Source of the DNA: Oscillospiraceae bacterium
GTDB taxonomy: Bacteria; Bacillota; Clostridia; Oscillospirales; QAMX01
Length of the DNA: 64,000 nucleotides
Assembly (NCBI GenBank): GCA_015067825.1
Contig: SVLQ01000014.1
Location: forward strand, 28,882 to 92,881
Reading direction: 5' to 3'
Under the pieces are notes generated by a model. The model was not told where the DNA came from. It searched no databases and worked only from the letters and a program-made list of their open reading frames with translations. A program made the position numbers and the translations under genes. Below, one piece after another: positions 1 through 9,509 of the stretch (the stretch's first letter is position 1; each line of letters opens with the position of its first letter).

Positions 1-288
1 GGCAGCGACATCACCAACGGCACCTCCGCGACCACCTTCAGTCCGAATCTCGACTGCTCCCGCGGCCAGATCGTCACGCTCCTGTGGCGTATGTTCGGCT
101 GCCCCGAAGTCTCCGGCAATAACCCCTTCACCGATGTCCCCGCCAACGCTTACTACTACGACGCCGTGATGTGGGCGGTCGAACGCGGTATCACCAACGG
201 CACCTCGGCGACCACCTTCAGCCCCAACGCAGTCTGTTCCCGCGGTCAGATCGTCACCTTCCTCTACCGCGCGATCAGCGGCAATTAA
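1..288 (+). CDS. SLH-domain surface protein, C-terminal fragment
   Basis: The frame is open from the first base, so the 5' part lies outside the window. The 95 visible residues hold the end of one S-layer homology (SLH) repeat and one complete repeat, including the typical FTDVPANAYYYDAVMWAV start and the NGTSATTFSP motif. SLH repeats bind pyruvylated secondary cell-wall polymer and hold exported proteins on the cell surface. The 288 bases match the last 288 bases of the next gene (2435-2722) almost codon for codon, with about nine residue changes, so the two genes are tandem paralogues or have exchanged their anchors by gene conversion. The function of the missing N-terminal part cannot be seen. 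Confidence 0.9.
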   Translation, partial: GSDITNGTSATTFSPNLDCSRGQIVTLLWRMFGCPEVSGNNPFTDVPANAYYYDAVMWAVERGITNGTSATTFSPNAVCSRGQIVTFLYRAISGN

Positions 289-334
289 GCGGCACGTTTC
301 CCCATATCCTTGACTGTAAACGGAGGAATCAGCT

Positions 335-2722
335 ATGAAACGACGTCTTCTTTGCTTCCTTTTGTGTTTTTCATTTCTCTTCGCCCTGATGCCCCTGCCC
401 GCACAAGCAACCTTCATCCCCTACGTTGAAGTCGGTATCACCCGTCCCGTCGTCGGCGGGCGGGCAATCCGCTACTGGAACGGCAACATCGAAGTCCCCG
501 AAGACGCCCCGTACGAAGGCGTTTTCGTGAGCTATTGGCGGGACGAATACGGCAACGAGATCAACGACGAGAACTACCGCTTTGAAGCCAACCGCACCTA
601 TTCGATCAAGATCACCGTCCACACGGAATTGGCTGACGGTTTTACCACCGCAACCAAAATGCGCCTGAAGGATATCCCCACCTCGGCCTACTCGGTCCGG
701 TTCGATAACTGCATCAACGGTTACCTTTCCTACGTCTTCACCTTCCGCCTCGGCGGAACCACGACCGATACCACAATCGACACGCTGCGTATCAGCGGTA
801 TCGGCACACCCCAGGTGTTGGGAACGCCGGCCGAAGAAGTGACGGTTACCTACAACAACACCAACGGCTACCACCTCTCCTGGCGCGGTGAATTCGATGC
901 CGACGGCCGCTTCCGTGACGGTTGGACCTATACGATGAAACTCACCGTCTACGCCGTCGACGGCTACAAATTCGCCACCGACGGTTCGCTCGACGTCACC
1001 ATCGACGGCAAGCGCCCCGACTATATCTCCAGCATCGGCAGAGCTGTCACCCTGACCAGCTACTACACGCTTCCGCCTTCCGATATCATCGGCTCCGTCT
1101 GCATTGAAGGACTGTGGCCGACCGCCGGCAGCTACGCGCATCCGTTGAAATCCGGCCAGCTCAAGGTCCCGTCCGATGCCAACTACAAGATCGACGATAT
1201 CACCTACGAAGGCGTCTGGCACGACGAAAACGGCAAGGCAATGACCTCCAACGACCCGTTTATCTCCGGTCGGAAGTACTCCTACACCGTCTTCGTTTCA
1301 CCCAAGAACCCCTTGACCCATAAATTCAGCACCGATACCGCAGGCTATTTGAGCCACCATCCGTTCGACGCCTATTCGGCCAAGCAAGTTGCCTACAAGG
1401 ACTATTCGAAGGAATATACGCTCGGCTTCACCTACACCATCCTCTCGCGCCCCGCCACCGACAGTATTACCGACGTCAGCGTCTTTGAGATCGACGTACC
1501 CAAGGCCGGCCGCACGCCCGACATGCACTTTGCGCTCGGCAGCGCCGGATACTACCTGTACCCGACCGACGGCATGACCTGGACGGAAGACGGCTACAGC
1601 ATGAATCCGACCGATACCTTCCGCGAAGGCCACCGCTACGCCGTTTCGATCTGGCTGCAGGCCAAGCCCGGCTACGAATTTGCCACCGGCGTTACCGGCA
1701 ATCCCTCGGTTTCGGCCCGTTTTAACGGTGAGTCGATCAAGGTGAACCGCGCCTACGAACAGGATCCGTCGGACGTGATCGAGCTTTTCTACGATTTCGG
1801 CACGCTCCACACCCACCAGATGACCGCGATCGCCCGCCTCGAACCCACCTGCACCGAAGACGGTCAGGAGGCGCACTATCTCTGCGTGACCTGCGGCAAG
1901 TTCTTTGCCGATGCCGCCGGATCGACCCAAATTGACCCCAAAACGTGGGGCGCGATCCCCGCACCCGGCCACACCGGCGGTACGGCAACCGTAACCGAGC
2001 TCGCCCACTGCGACGTCTGCGGTTCGCCCTACGGGGAATACGCCACCCACACGCATGAATACTACAGCAGTGCCCAGCTTTGGGAGCATTGGAAAGAATG
2101 CGCGATCTGCGGCGACATCATCGACCTGGAATACCACCAGCTCAACGAGTACGGCAAATGTGAGGGCTGCGGTTTCATCGATCCGATGGCCTCGCCGTTC
2201 ACCGACGTCAGTTCTTCTGCCTATTACTATGAGCCCGTTTTGTGGGCCGTTGCCTATGACATCACCACAGGTACCTCTGCTACCACCTTCAGCCCCGACG
2301 CCACCTGTTCTCGTGCGCAGGCCGTGACCTTCCTTTGGCGCGCAACCGGTTCACCCGATCCGTCGGTATTTGCCAAGACCTTTGCCGATGTTCCGGCCGG
2401 TGCGTATTACGAAAAAGCCGTCAAATGGGCGGTCGGCAGCAGCATCACCAACGGTACCTCCGCGACGACCTTCAGCCCGAACACCGACTGTTCCCGCGCT
2501 CAGATCGTCACGCTCCTGTGGCGTATGTTCGGCTGTCCCGAAGTCTCCGGCAAAAATCCCTTCACCGATGTCCCCGCCAACGCTTACTATTACGACGCTG
2601 TGATGTGGGCGGTTGAACGCGGTATCACCAACGGCACCTCGGCGACCACGTTCAGCCCCAACACCGTCTGTACGCGCGGTCAGATCGTCACCTTCCTCTT
2701 CCGCGCGATCAGCGGTGAATAA
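335..2722 (+). CDS. Secreted SLH-anchored surface protein
   Basis: A 795-aa exported protein. The ATG follows GGAGG with good spacing. Residues 1-26 form a signal peptide (MKRR, a hydrophobic core, then AQA). Residues of about 30-500 hold several copies of a roughly 100-residue beta-rich module, each with a phrase such as Y-E-G-V-x-W/Y and F-x-x-G-R/H-x-Y, which I do not recognise as a named domain. About 505-615 contain paired CxxC and His-x-His motifs (CVTCGKFF, CDVCGSPYG, CAICGDI) of a kind common in clostridial surface proteins. Three SLH repeats (about 620-680, 683-740 and 741-795) end the protein and should anchor it to the cell wall polymer. The ligand or function of the N-terminal modules is unknown. 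Confidence 0.9.
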   Translation: MKRRLLCFLLCFSFLFALMPLPAQATFIPYVEVGITRPVVGGRAIRYWNGNIEVPEDAPYEGVFVSYWRDEYGNEINDENYRFEANRTYSIKITVHTELADGFTTATKMRLKDIPTSAYSVRFDNCINGYLSYVFTFRLGGTTTDTTIDTLRISGIGTPQVLGTPAEEVTVTYNNTNGYHLSWRGEFDADGRFRDGWTYTMKLTVYAVDGYKFATDGSLDVTIDGKRPDYISSIGRAVTLTSYYTLPPSDIIGSVCIEGLWPTAGSYAHPLKSGQLKVPSDANYKIDDITYEGVWHDENGKAMTSNDPFISGRKYSYTVFVSPKNPLTHKFSTDTAGYLSHHPFDAYSAKQVAYKDYSKEYTLGFTYTILSRPATDSITDVSVFEIDVPKAGRTPDMHFALGSAGYYLYPTDGMTWTEDGYSMNPTDTFREGHRYAVSIWLQAKPGYEFATGVTGNPSVSARFNGESIKVNRAYEQDPSDVIELFYDFGTLHTHQMTAIARLEPTCTEDGQEAHYLCVTCGKFFADAAGSTQIDPKTWGAIPAPGHTGGTATVTELAHCDVCGSPYGEYATHTHEYYSSAQLWEHWKECAICGDIIDLEYHQLNEYGKCEGCGFIDPMASPFTDVSSSAYYYEPVLWAVAYDITTGTSATTFSPDATCSRAQAVTFLWRATGSPDPSVFAKTFADVPAGAYYEKAVKWAVGSSITNGTSATTFSPNTDCSRAQIVTLLWRMFGCPEVSGKNPFTDVPANAYYYDAVMWAVERGITNGTSATTFSPNTVCTRGQIVTFLFRAISGE

Positions 2723-2743
2723 CCAGAAGATTGGAGAGCAACC

Positions 2744-4357
2744 ATGAAACAGAGAATTTGCAGCATTCTGCTGCTGGCCGCAGTTTTAGCCGGCGTCTTC
2801 CTCCTGCCCGCGGCCGCCATTCCGGGGTTCCCGACCATCGTCCTGCAGCCGCAGAGCCCCCATTACCCGGAAGGCGGTGAGGCCGTCTATTCCGTCGAGG
2901 TCGAAAGCTACGATATGAGCTGCACGTGGTATCTGGACTACAACGGCGTGACCTACAACCTTTCCGACCCAAACGCGTCCAGACCGTGGAAAGAGCACGT
3001 CAGCGTTGCGTTTGGTGCGCGTGAAGACGGCAATGTCTTCAGCTATTTCTTCGACGGCATCGGTGCCGGGCTCAGCGGCAGCCGGATCTGGTGCGAGATC
3101 ACCGACGGCGTGAACACCGTCCGCAGCCAAAACGCCTACATCACCGTGCAGGGCAGCGCCGAACCGCCCACGATCCTCTATGTCCCCTACGGCATTACGG
3201 TTGCCCTCAACGAGCCGCTGGATATTCCCTGTGTTGCTGCGGCTCCGGAAGGCCACCAGCTCACCTATATTTGGTACGAAACCACCACCGGCGAGCTCCC
3301 CGACATCAAGGCGTTGGAAGATGCCTCGATGTATTCCGATTATCTGACCTGTGATACCTCCGTGACCGGCACGCGTTACTACGTCTGCGGTGTCCAGACC
3401 GATGAAGGCGCCATGACCTACAGCAACGTCATCGCCGTTACGGTCGAAGAGCCGCAGGCCGCGCCGCCGAAGATCCTGACCGATTCGCTTCCCAATGCCG
3501 TCGTCGGAGAATCCTACTCCGTCACGCTCGGTTGCACCGATCCCAACGCGATCTTCTACCCCTATCTTTCCCCCACCGGCCCCAACCAAATGGCCGATGC
3601 GGGACTGGAAATCACCTCGGACGGTGTCCTCTTTGGCACGCCTACAACCCCCGGCACCTATTCCTTCGCGATTTGCGCGATGGGTGCGGCAAACGAGGAC
3701 TATAAGTTCTACACGCTCGTCGTCGAAGAAGCCGAAGTCTACTACCCGCCGGAAATCACCGTGCTTTCGATTTCTGACGCGACTGCGGACGAACCGTACG
3801 AATTCCAGCTCACCTGCTCCGAACCCAACGCGTTCTTCTACATCTATACCCTTACCGGTCCCACGGACTTTGAAAAAACCGGATTGAAGCTCTCCGAGGA
3901 CGGTCTCCTCTCCGGCACCCCCACCACCCCCGGTACATATCGCTTCACAGTTTGCGCGATGGGCGCGCGTGACGAAGCCTACCGTGAATTCACCCTTACG
4001 GTTCACGCCCCCGAAACGACTCCGGCCACTAATATCACCACACCCACAACCACCCTTCCGACCACGCCCGCACCGACAACCGAAGTGACCTCCGAGGCCA
4101 CCACTCCGGCTACCACCCCGGCAACGTCCGAAACGACACCCGCACCGACCGGTGAGACCACACCTGCCGCGACCACGGTCGAAGCGGTCACCACTCCGGC
4201 AACCGAACCGGATGCCACACAGACCACGCCGTCGGCTACTGAGCCGACCGAAGAACCCAAATCGGGGCTTCCGGTTTGGGCGGCGCCCGCGATCGGTGTT
4301 GCAGCTGCTGCCGCTGGTGTCGGCGGAACGCTGGTGTTCCTCAAAAAGCGCAAGTAG
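2744..4357 (+). CDS. Ig-like surface protein with Thr/Pro stalk and C-terminal membrane anchor
   Basis: A 537-aa exported protein, 21 bp after the SLH gene. It has a signal peptide (MKQR, hydrophobic core, AAA), one or two N-terminal Ig-like beta domains, and then two copies of a putative-Ig (He_PIG-like) module, recognisable by the repeated phrases GLxxSxDGxLxGTPTTPGTY and CAMGA (about residues 240-330 and 335-420). A low-complexity Thr/Pro/Ala/Glu region (about 422-505) follows, probably an extended or glycosylated stalk. A single transmembrane helix (about 510-533) and a KKRK tail end the protein. That is the layout of a wall or membrane anchor, but I see no LPxTG motif, so sortase attachment is not supported. 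The long Thr codon run (ACC/ACG/ACA) looks repeat-derived. Confidence 0.85.
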   Translation: MKQRICSILLLAAVLAGVFLLPAAAIPGFPTIVLQPQSPHYPEGGEAVYSVEVESYDMSCTWYLDYNGVTYNLSDPNASRPWKEHVSVAFGAREDGNVFSYFFDGIGAGLSGSRIWCEITDGVNTVRSQNAYITVQGSAEPPTILYVPYGITVALNEPLDIPCVAAAPEGHQLTYIWYETTTGELPDIKALEDASMYSDYLTCDTSVTGTRYYVCGVQTDEGAMTYSNVIAVTVEEPQAAPPKILTDSLPNAVVGESYSVTLGCTDPNAIFYPYLSPTGPNQMADAGLEITSDGVLFGTPTTPGTYSFAICAMGAANEDYKFYTLVVEEAEVYYPPEITVLSISDATADEPYEFQLTCSEPNAFFYIYTLTGPTDFEKTGLKLSEDGLLSGTPTTPGTYRFTVCAMGARDEAYREFTLTVHAPETTPATNITTPTTTLPTTPAPTTEVTSEATTPATTPATSETTPAPTGETTPAATTVEAVTTPATEPDATQTTPSATEPTEEPKSGLPVWAAPAIGVAAAAAGVGGTLVFLKKRK

Positions 4358-4394
4358 AACACCCGAGCGGTCGGAGAGGAGTGATCGAATCCTT

Positions 4395-4766
4395 ATGGTA
4401 AACAAAGAAACCGCCGCCTACAAAATCATCTCTGCCGCCGACGGCAATCGCTACTGTTTTTACTGCGATCTGTCCGGCGCAGCCATCTGCACGACAGGCC
4501 CATACCGCCGCCAGACACCCGAAGCCGAACTGATGGCCGCGTGGGAAACAGAAGGCCGCAGTCACTTCAACCACTGCAAAAAATGTGGGAAATGGGTTTC
4601 GGACACGATGTTCAACGCCGACGTACTCGAATGTGTCGCCTGTACGCCGTGGGAAAGCGATCTCAACTATTGTCCGCAGTGCGGGTATAAGCTCGATGCC
4701 GTAAGCCCATCCTGTCCCAACTGCGGCGTATCGTTTTTTGACGAAGGAGGCCAAAACGATGCCTGA
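4395..4766 (+). CDS. Zinc-ribbon protein
   Basis: A 123-aa protein with four pairs of cysteines spaced as zinc knuckles: CFYC, CKKCGKW with VECVAC-type partner, CPQCGYKL and CPNCGVSF. The start was chosen at the ATG behind GGAGAGGAG. The open frame extends further upstream but lacks an RBS and overlaps the preceding gene. The last 8 bases overlap the start of the next gene, another zinc-ribbon protein, so the two are probably translationally coupled. No signal peptide is visible, so it should be cytoplasmic. The role is unknown; such ribbons usually bind protein, DNA or RNA. Confidence 0.75.
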   Translation: MVNKETAAYKIISAADGNRYCFYCDLSGAAICTTGPYRRQTPEAELMAAWETEGRSHFNHCKKCGKWVSDTMFNADVLECVACTPWESDLNYCPQCGYKLDAVSPSCPNCGVSFFDEGGQNDA

Positions 4767-5064
4767 CCCCCGCGAAGTGCGCGCCGAAGCAATGAAGCGC
4801 TTTGGCTTCGGCCCGGAGGCGATGAAGCAGCGCAAGGTCTGCCGCGTTTGTGGCGCGACCGAGGATGCTGCGGAAAGCTTCTGCCGAAGATGCGGCACGG
4901 TTTTGCCCAAAGAGACACTCTTTGATCTCTACAAGGTGCACCATCTCTACTGCCCGGTGTGCGACACGGTCGTTGCGAATACGGCGCGTTTCTGCCCCAG
5001 CTGCGGTGCCGTGCTCCGGCAGCCGGTGGTGACCGAATTCCGCCCAACCAAAGCCGCATTGTAA
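4759..5064 (+). CDS. Zinc-ribbon protein
   Basis: A 101-aa protein with two double zinc-ribbon motifs: CRVCGA...CRRCG (residues about 27-44) and CPVCD...CPSCG (about 65-84). The ATG at 4759 has a strong AAGGAGG eight bases upstream, so it is preferred over an in-frame TTG 21 bases earlier. It overlaps the preceding zinc-ribbon gene by 8 bp and is followed directly by a strong terminator, so the pair closes the surface-protein transcription unit. Function unknown. Confidence 0.75.
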   Translation: MPDPREVRAEAMKRFGFGPEAMKQRKVCRVCGATEDAAESFCRRCGTVLPKETLFDLYKVHHLYCPVCDTVVANTARFCPSCGAVLRQPVVTEFRPTKAAL

Positions 5065-5076
5065 GCCACCCGATCT

Positions 5077-5117
5077 CTCGCCCCGCAAGACAGATTCTTG
5101 CGGGGCGAGTTTTGTTT
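5077..5117 (+). terminator. Intrinsic terminator
   Basis: A perfect 14-bp GC-rich stem (CTCGCCCCGCAAGA and its complement, 5077-5090 and 5096-5109) with a 5-base loop is followed by TTTTGTTTT. It ends the zinc-ribbon genes. Confidence 0.93.
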
Positions 5118-5143
5118 TGGGCGCTTTTTCAGGCGGTATTTGC

Positions 5144-5172
5144 TTGATTTTGGCCGACAGATATATTATAAT
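5144..5172 (+). promoter_or_regulatory. Sigma-A promoter for uxaE
   Basis: TTGATT (5144-5149) and TATAAT (5167-5172) are separated by exactly 17 bp. This lies between the terminator and the uxaE start and leaves a leader of about 70 bases. Confidence 0.85.
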
Positions 5173-5251
5173 GTATATATAATTGAGCGAGTATGCCTTG
5201 CGCGTTTTTTCAAAAAAACGGCAGGCCGAACGCACAAAGGAGAATGCTGAT

Positions 5252-6676
5252 ATGGCCAGAAAATTGGGTGTTGCATACCAGTCCTCGATTGCCCCGTTGG
5301 GCGACAGTTCTGTTTTCATGGTTGCCGACAACGGTGCGGACTATATTATCGCCCCGCCCGAGCTCGGCTTTTGCGGCGAAACCGTTCGCCTCGCCCGCCA
5401 CGAATATACCAAAGCGCCGCTGACGCACGAAGCTGCCGTTTTGCTGCGCAAGCTCTTCCCCTTCTGCGCACCGCAGCGCGTTCTCACCCGCGAGAAAACG
5501 ATCGGTCTGGGCGACCGCCTCGGGATCGCCGGTACGGCGCATTGCCGTCTGCTGCAGTCCCACCCCGATTTTACCCCCATTCTCGCTCAACAGTCGATGC
5601 GTGAACTCGATCTGACCGGCCGCACCTACGACGACGTTTTAGACGCGGCGACCTTCGCCGTATTCCGTGCGGGCTACCGCGGCGGTTTCGGCGCAGACGG
5701 CGACCATCTGAAAACGATCGCCGACATCCAAGACTCTCTCCAAAAAGGCTACACGATGATCACGCTCGACCTGAGCGACCATATCGACAAATCCGCAGTC
5801 ACGCTGCCGTGTACCGAGCTCGAACTCCCCGCCGACGAACAGGATGCGCTCTACGCCGACCGCACCTTTGCCGTCGAAGACATCGAAATCGCGATCTCGC
5901 GCGAGGATTATCTGCGCGCCCGCCGCATTTACGGCAAGGCGCTCGATTTCGCCGCAGAGGTCTGGCAGACCTGCTTTGCCGGTTCCGACACCGCCGATCT
6001 GGAGATCTCCGTCGATGAGACCGATACCGAAACCACACCAGCCCAGCTTTGGTACGTCGCCTCCGAACTGACGCGCCGAGGCGTGCGCTTTGCCACGATC
6101 GCACCGCGCTTTACCGGCGAATTCCAGAAGGGCATCGACTACATCGGCGATATCGCCGCCTTTACCAAGGATATTTACGCCGACGCGGCGATCGCTCGCC
6201 ACTTCGGCTGCAAACTGAGCGTACACTCCGGCTCGGATAAATTCTCGGTCTTCCCCATTGTCGCCGAGGCGACTAAGGGGCAATTCCATCTGAAGACAGC
6301 CGGTACCAACTGGCTCTGCGCGATGCAGGTCATCGCCGAAGCGGATCCGGCGCTCTACCGCAAGGTCCACGCCTTCGCGCTCGAAAACTTCGCCGAAGCC
6401 TGTAAATACTACAAGGTAACGACCGATCTCGCTAAAGTTCCCGCGCTCGACACGCTTTCCGACGCCGAGCTGCCCGATCTTCTCACCCAAAACGACAGCC
6501 GCCAGCTCATCCACATCACCTACGGTCTGATCTTGGAAGCGCGCAACGCCGACGGCAGCTATCGTTTCCGCGATCGCCTGTACGCCTGTTGGAGCGAAAA
6601 CGCCCAAGTCTACGCCGATGCGCTCCATACGCATATCGGCCGCCATCTGACCCTTTTGGGCAGCAAAGCGGTATAG
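5252..6676 (+). CDS. uxaE: Tagaturonate epimerase family protein (UxaE-like)
   Basis: A 474-aa protein. Its N-terminal and central phrases (ADNGADYIIAPPELGF, LGDRLGIAGTAH, FGADGDHLKT, the long alpha/beta middle, HSGSDKFSVFP) are those of the tagaturonate/fructuronate epimerase family (UxaE), which interconverts D-tagaturonate and D-fructuronate in galacturonate (pectin) breakdown. The His/Asp/Glu residues in the GADGDHLK and HSGSDK segments are candidates for metal binding. The ATG at 5252 follows AAAGGAGA and lies in frame with an upstream TTG, which is less likely. It has its own promoter. The next gene, an aldo/keto reductase, begins 4 bp later and probably shares the transcript. No other uronate genes lie nearby, so the substrate remains an inference from family. 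Confidence 0.8.
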   Translation: MARKLGVAYQSSIAPLGDSSVFMVADNGADYIIAPPELGFCGETVRLARHEYTKAPLTHEAAVLLRKLFPFCAPQRVLTREKTIGLGDRLGIAGTAHCRLLQSHPDFTPILAQQSMRELDLTGRTYDDVLDAATFAVFRAGYRGGFGADGDHLKTIADIQDSLQKGYTMITLDLSDHIDKSAVTLPCTELELPADEQDALYADRTFAVEDIEIAISREDYLRARRIYGKALDFAAEVWQTCFAGSDTADLEISVDETDTETTPAQLWYVASELTRRGVRFATIAPRFTGEFQKGIDYIGDIAAFTKDIYADAAIARHFGCKLSVHSGSDKFSVFPIVAEATKGQFHLKTAGTNWLCAMQVIAEADPALYRKVHAFALENFAEACKYYKVTTDLAKVPALDTLSDAELPDLLTQNDSRQLIHITYGLILEARNADGSYRFRDRLYACWSENAQVYADALHTHIGRHLTLLGSKAV

Positions 6677-6680
6677 GACG

Positions 6681-7637
6681 ATGCGTGCGTTTCAATTCCC
6701 GGGTACCGACCTCACCGTTTCTGCGCTTTGCTTCGGGACGGCGGGATTCGGCAGCTCGATCGACGAGAAAACCGCACATTCCCTGCTCGATGCCTACACC
6801 GATGCCGGTGGACGCATGATCGACACCGCACGCATCTACGGCGGCGGAGTCGGCGAAGAGATCATTGGCCGCTGGCTGCGCAGCGGCGGACGCGGCAAAG
6901 CAGTCGTCGCCACCAAGGGCGGCCACTACGACCACCGCGGCCCAAGCGTTTCGCGCGTGACCAGCGCGGACGTTTGCGCCGACGTTGAGACCAGCCTGCG
7001 GCTGCTGCATCTGGACGCGATCGACTTCTACTGGCTCCACCGCGACAATTCTGCACTCCCCGTCGCGGAGATCGCCGGATTTATGAACGAGCTTGTCTGC
7101 GTTGGTAAGATCCGCTATTGGGCGATCTCCAACTGGGAGCAGGATCGCGCCGCAGAAGCGTACACGTTGGGCGCCAAGGCCGTTTCCAACCGCTTTTCGC
7201 TGGCCAAAGTCCCCTCGGACGGCCGCGCCGACCAAAACGGACTGGTCGCAACCGACGATGAGTTTTACCGTTTCCACCGCGAAAGCGGCCTGCCGCTCGT
7301 GCCGTATTCGGCGCTGGCGTTCGGTTTTTTCGAAAAGCTCACGCGCGCCGGAGCCTCCGTCCAAGACGGAACGATCGTCTGCGACACCGCGCAGATCGCG
7401 CCGTCGCTCCTCTCTTCGCTCGGCACGCCCGAAAACGCCCGCCGTTTCCAAACCCTCACGCGCCTCTGCGCCGAGACCGGCCGCACCGTCACCGACTACA
7501 CCGTCGGGTTCCACCTCGCGCAGCCCTTCCCCGATATCCCCGTGATCGCCGCCCGCACGACCGACCAGCTCCTGCCGCTCCTTTCCGCCTGCGAGAGCCC
7601 GATCAGCTGCGAGGAACTGGCGATCCTCCCCGCGTAA
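6681..7637 (+). CDS. Aldo/keto reductase
   Basis: A 318-aa (alpha/beta)8 oxidoreductase of the NADPH-dependent aldo/keto reductase superfamily. The catalytic tetrad is visible: Asp48 and Tyr53 in IDTARIYGGG, Lys79 in VVATKGG and His120 in YWLHRDN. The length is typical. It starts 4 bp after uxaE, so the two are likely co-transcribed. Together they may act on sugar or uronate-derived carbonyls, but the substrate cannot be read from the sequence. Confidence 0.88.
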   Translation: MRAFQFPGTDLTVSALCFGTAGFGSSIDEKTAHSLLDAYTDAGGRMIDTARIYGGGVGEEIIGRWLRSGGRGKAVVATKGGHYDHRGPSVSRVTSADVCADVETSLRLLHLDAIDFYWLHRDNSALPVAEIAGFMNELVCVGKIRYWAISNWEQDRAAEAYTLGAKAVSNRFSLAKVPSDGRADQNGLVATDDEFYRFHRESGLPLVPYSALAFGFFEKLTRAGASVQDGTIVCDTAQIAPSLLSSLGTPENARRFQTLTRLCAETGRTVTDYTVGFHLAQPFPDIPVIAARTTDQLLPLLSACESPISCEELAILPA

Positions 7638-7678
7638 GAAAAAACACTGCCAAAACAGTTTGATAAGGAGACGTAACC

Positions 7679-9481
7679 ATGCCTGAAACGAAAAAGATCC
7701 CCAAGAGAAGCGAAGCCGAAAAACAGTACACCTGGGCGACGGAAGATATGTTCGCCTCGGACGAAAAATGGGAAGAAGCCCTTGCCGAAATGAGCTCGAT
7801 GCCCGACCGCCTGGCCGCTTACAAGGGCAAGCTCGGCGAAAGCGGCGCCACGCTGCTGGAGTACCTGCAGCTCGGCGATGAGCTCGGTCTGGCCATCGGC
7901 CTGATCGCCAACTACGCCTTCCGCAAAGCCGACGAAGATACGTCCGTCGGCAAATACCAGGAGATGCGCGGCAAGGTCATCAGCATGGACGTCGCGATCA
8001 GCTCGGCTTCGGCGTTTGACACGCCGGAGATTCTGGCAATCCCGGACGAAACGCTGGAAAAATTCTACGCCGAAACCCCGGGCTTGGAGCTCTACCGCCG
8101 CGCCCTCGACAAGATGCGCGCCCGCCGCGCCCACATCCTCTCCGATGCCGAAGAAAAACTGTTGGCTGCCGCCGGTGAGCTTTCGGAAGCGCCGGAAAAC
8201 ATCGGATCGATGTTCCGCAACGCCGACCTCAAGTTCCCCGATGCCGTCGACGCCGAAGGCAACAAGCATCAGCTCACGCAGGGTTCCTACATCCCAATGC
8301 TCGAAAGCGCCGACCGCGTTCTGCGCAAATCGGCGTTTGAAACGCTGTATGCGACGTTTGGCAGCTTCAAAAACACCACCGCCGCTTTCCTCGATGCGCA
8401 GATGAAGCAGCTTCTGTTCTTCTCCCGCGCCAGAAAATACGGCAGTGCGCTGGAAGCCTCGCTCTCGCGCACGGAAGTTCCGGTTGAAGTCTACCACAAC
8501 CTGATCAAAACCGTCAACGATAACCTCTCCTACATGCACCGCTACGTCGAACTGCGCAAGAAGCTGATGAACGTCGACGAGCTGCACATGTACGACCTCT
8601 ACACCACGCTGGTCTCCGACGTTGAAAGCGAAATTTCCTACGAAGACGCGCAGAAAAACGTCCTCGAAGGTCTGGCTCCGCTGGGCGAGGGCTACCTCAA
8701 CGTTTTGAAGGAAGGCTTTGCCAACCACTGGATCGACGTTTACGAAAACGAAGGCAAGCGCAGCGGCGCCTACTCCTCCGGCGGCCATCCGCATCCGTAC
8801 GTCCTTTTGAACCACAAGAACACGCTCGACTCCGAGTTCACGCTTGCCCACGAAATGGGCCACGCGCTCCACAGCTACTTCTCGATCAAAACCCAGCCGA
8901 CCGTCTACTCGCATTACGTGATCTTCGTCGCCGAAGTCGCCTCGACCTGCAACGAAGTCCTCCTGATGCGCCACCTGCTCGCCAAAACGACCGATAAGCG
9001 CGAACGCGCCTACCTGATCAACCACTTCCTCGAACAGTTCCGCGGCACGCTCTACCGCCAGACGATGTTCGCCGAATTCGAACTGATGATGAGCCAGAAG
9101 GCCGAAGCCGGCGAAAGCCTGACGGCTGAGGCGCTGTGCGCAATGTACTTCGAGCTGAACAAGAAGTACTACGGCGAAGCCATCATCACCGACAAGGAAA
9201 TCGCGATGGAATGGGCGCGCATCCCGCACTTCTTCTACAACTTCTACGTCTTCCAGTACGCGACGGGCTTTTCCGCCGCCGTGGCGATCGCCAACCGCAT
9301 CCTCACCGAAGGCCAGCCGGCGGTCGACGATTACCTCAAGTTCCTCTCCTCGGGCTCGACGGCCGATCCGATCTCGCTTCTCAAGATCGCCGGTGTCGAT
9401 ATGACCACGCCCGCTCCGATCAACGACGCGCTGAAGCTCTTCGGCGAACTGATCGACGAAATGGAAGCGCTCTGCGAATAA
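7679..9481 (+). CDS. pepF: Oligoendopeptidase F (M3B metallopeptidase)
   Basis: A 600-aa cytoplasmic zinc peptidase that cuts medium-length peptides. The HEMGH zinc motif gives ligands His391 and His395 and catalytic Glu392, and Glu419 in FVAEVAS is the expected third ligand. The C-terminal FYVFQYATG segment and the overall length fit the PepF family. An AAGGAG site precedes the ATG. The neighbours are unrelated housekeeping genes. Confidence 0.95.
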   Translation: MPETKKIPKRSEAEKQYTWATEDMFASDEKWEEALAEMSSMPDRLAAYKGKLGESGATLLEYLQLGDELGLAIGLIANYAFRKADEDTSVGKYQEMRGKVISMDVAISSASAFDTPEILAIPDETLEKFYAETPGLELYRRALDKMRARRAHILSDAEEKLLAAAGELSEAPENIGSMFRNADLKFPDAVDAEGNKHQLTQGSYIPMLESADRVLRKSAFETLYATFGSFKNTTAAFLDAQMKQLLFFSRARKYGSALEASLSRTEVPVEVYHNLIKTVNDNLSYMHRYVELRKKLMNVDELHMYDLYTTLVSDVESEISYEDAQKNVLEGLAPLGEGYLNVLKEGFANHWIDVYENEGKRSGAYSSGGHPHPYVLLNHKNTLDSEFTLAHEMGHALHSYFSIKTQPTVYSHYVIFVAEVASTCNEVLLMRHLLAKTTDKRERAYLINHFLEQFRGTLYRQTMFAEFELMMSQKAEAGESLTAEALCAMYFELNKKYYGEAIITDKEIAMEWARIPHFFYNFYVFQYATGFSAAVAIANRILTEGQPAVDDYLKFLSSGSTADPISLLKIAGVDMTTPAPINDALKLFGELIDEMEALCE

Positions 9482-9509
9482 GCCACTCTTTGAAAGAAGG
9501 TCCGACGAT

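Noticed and set aside
5183..5251. A longer uxaE start at a TTG
   Set aside because: The extra residues lie on the promoter's transcribed leader with no RBS, and the family start matches the ATG at 5252.
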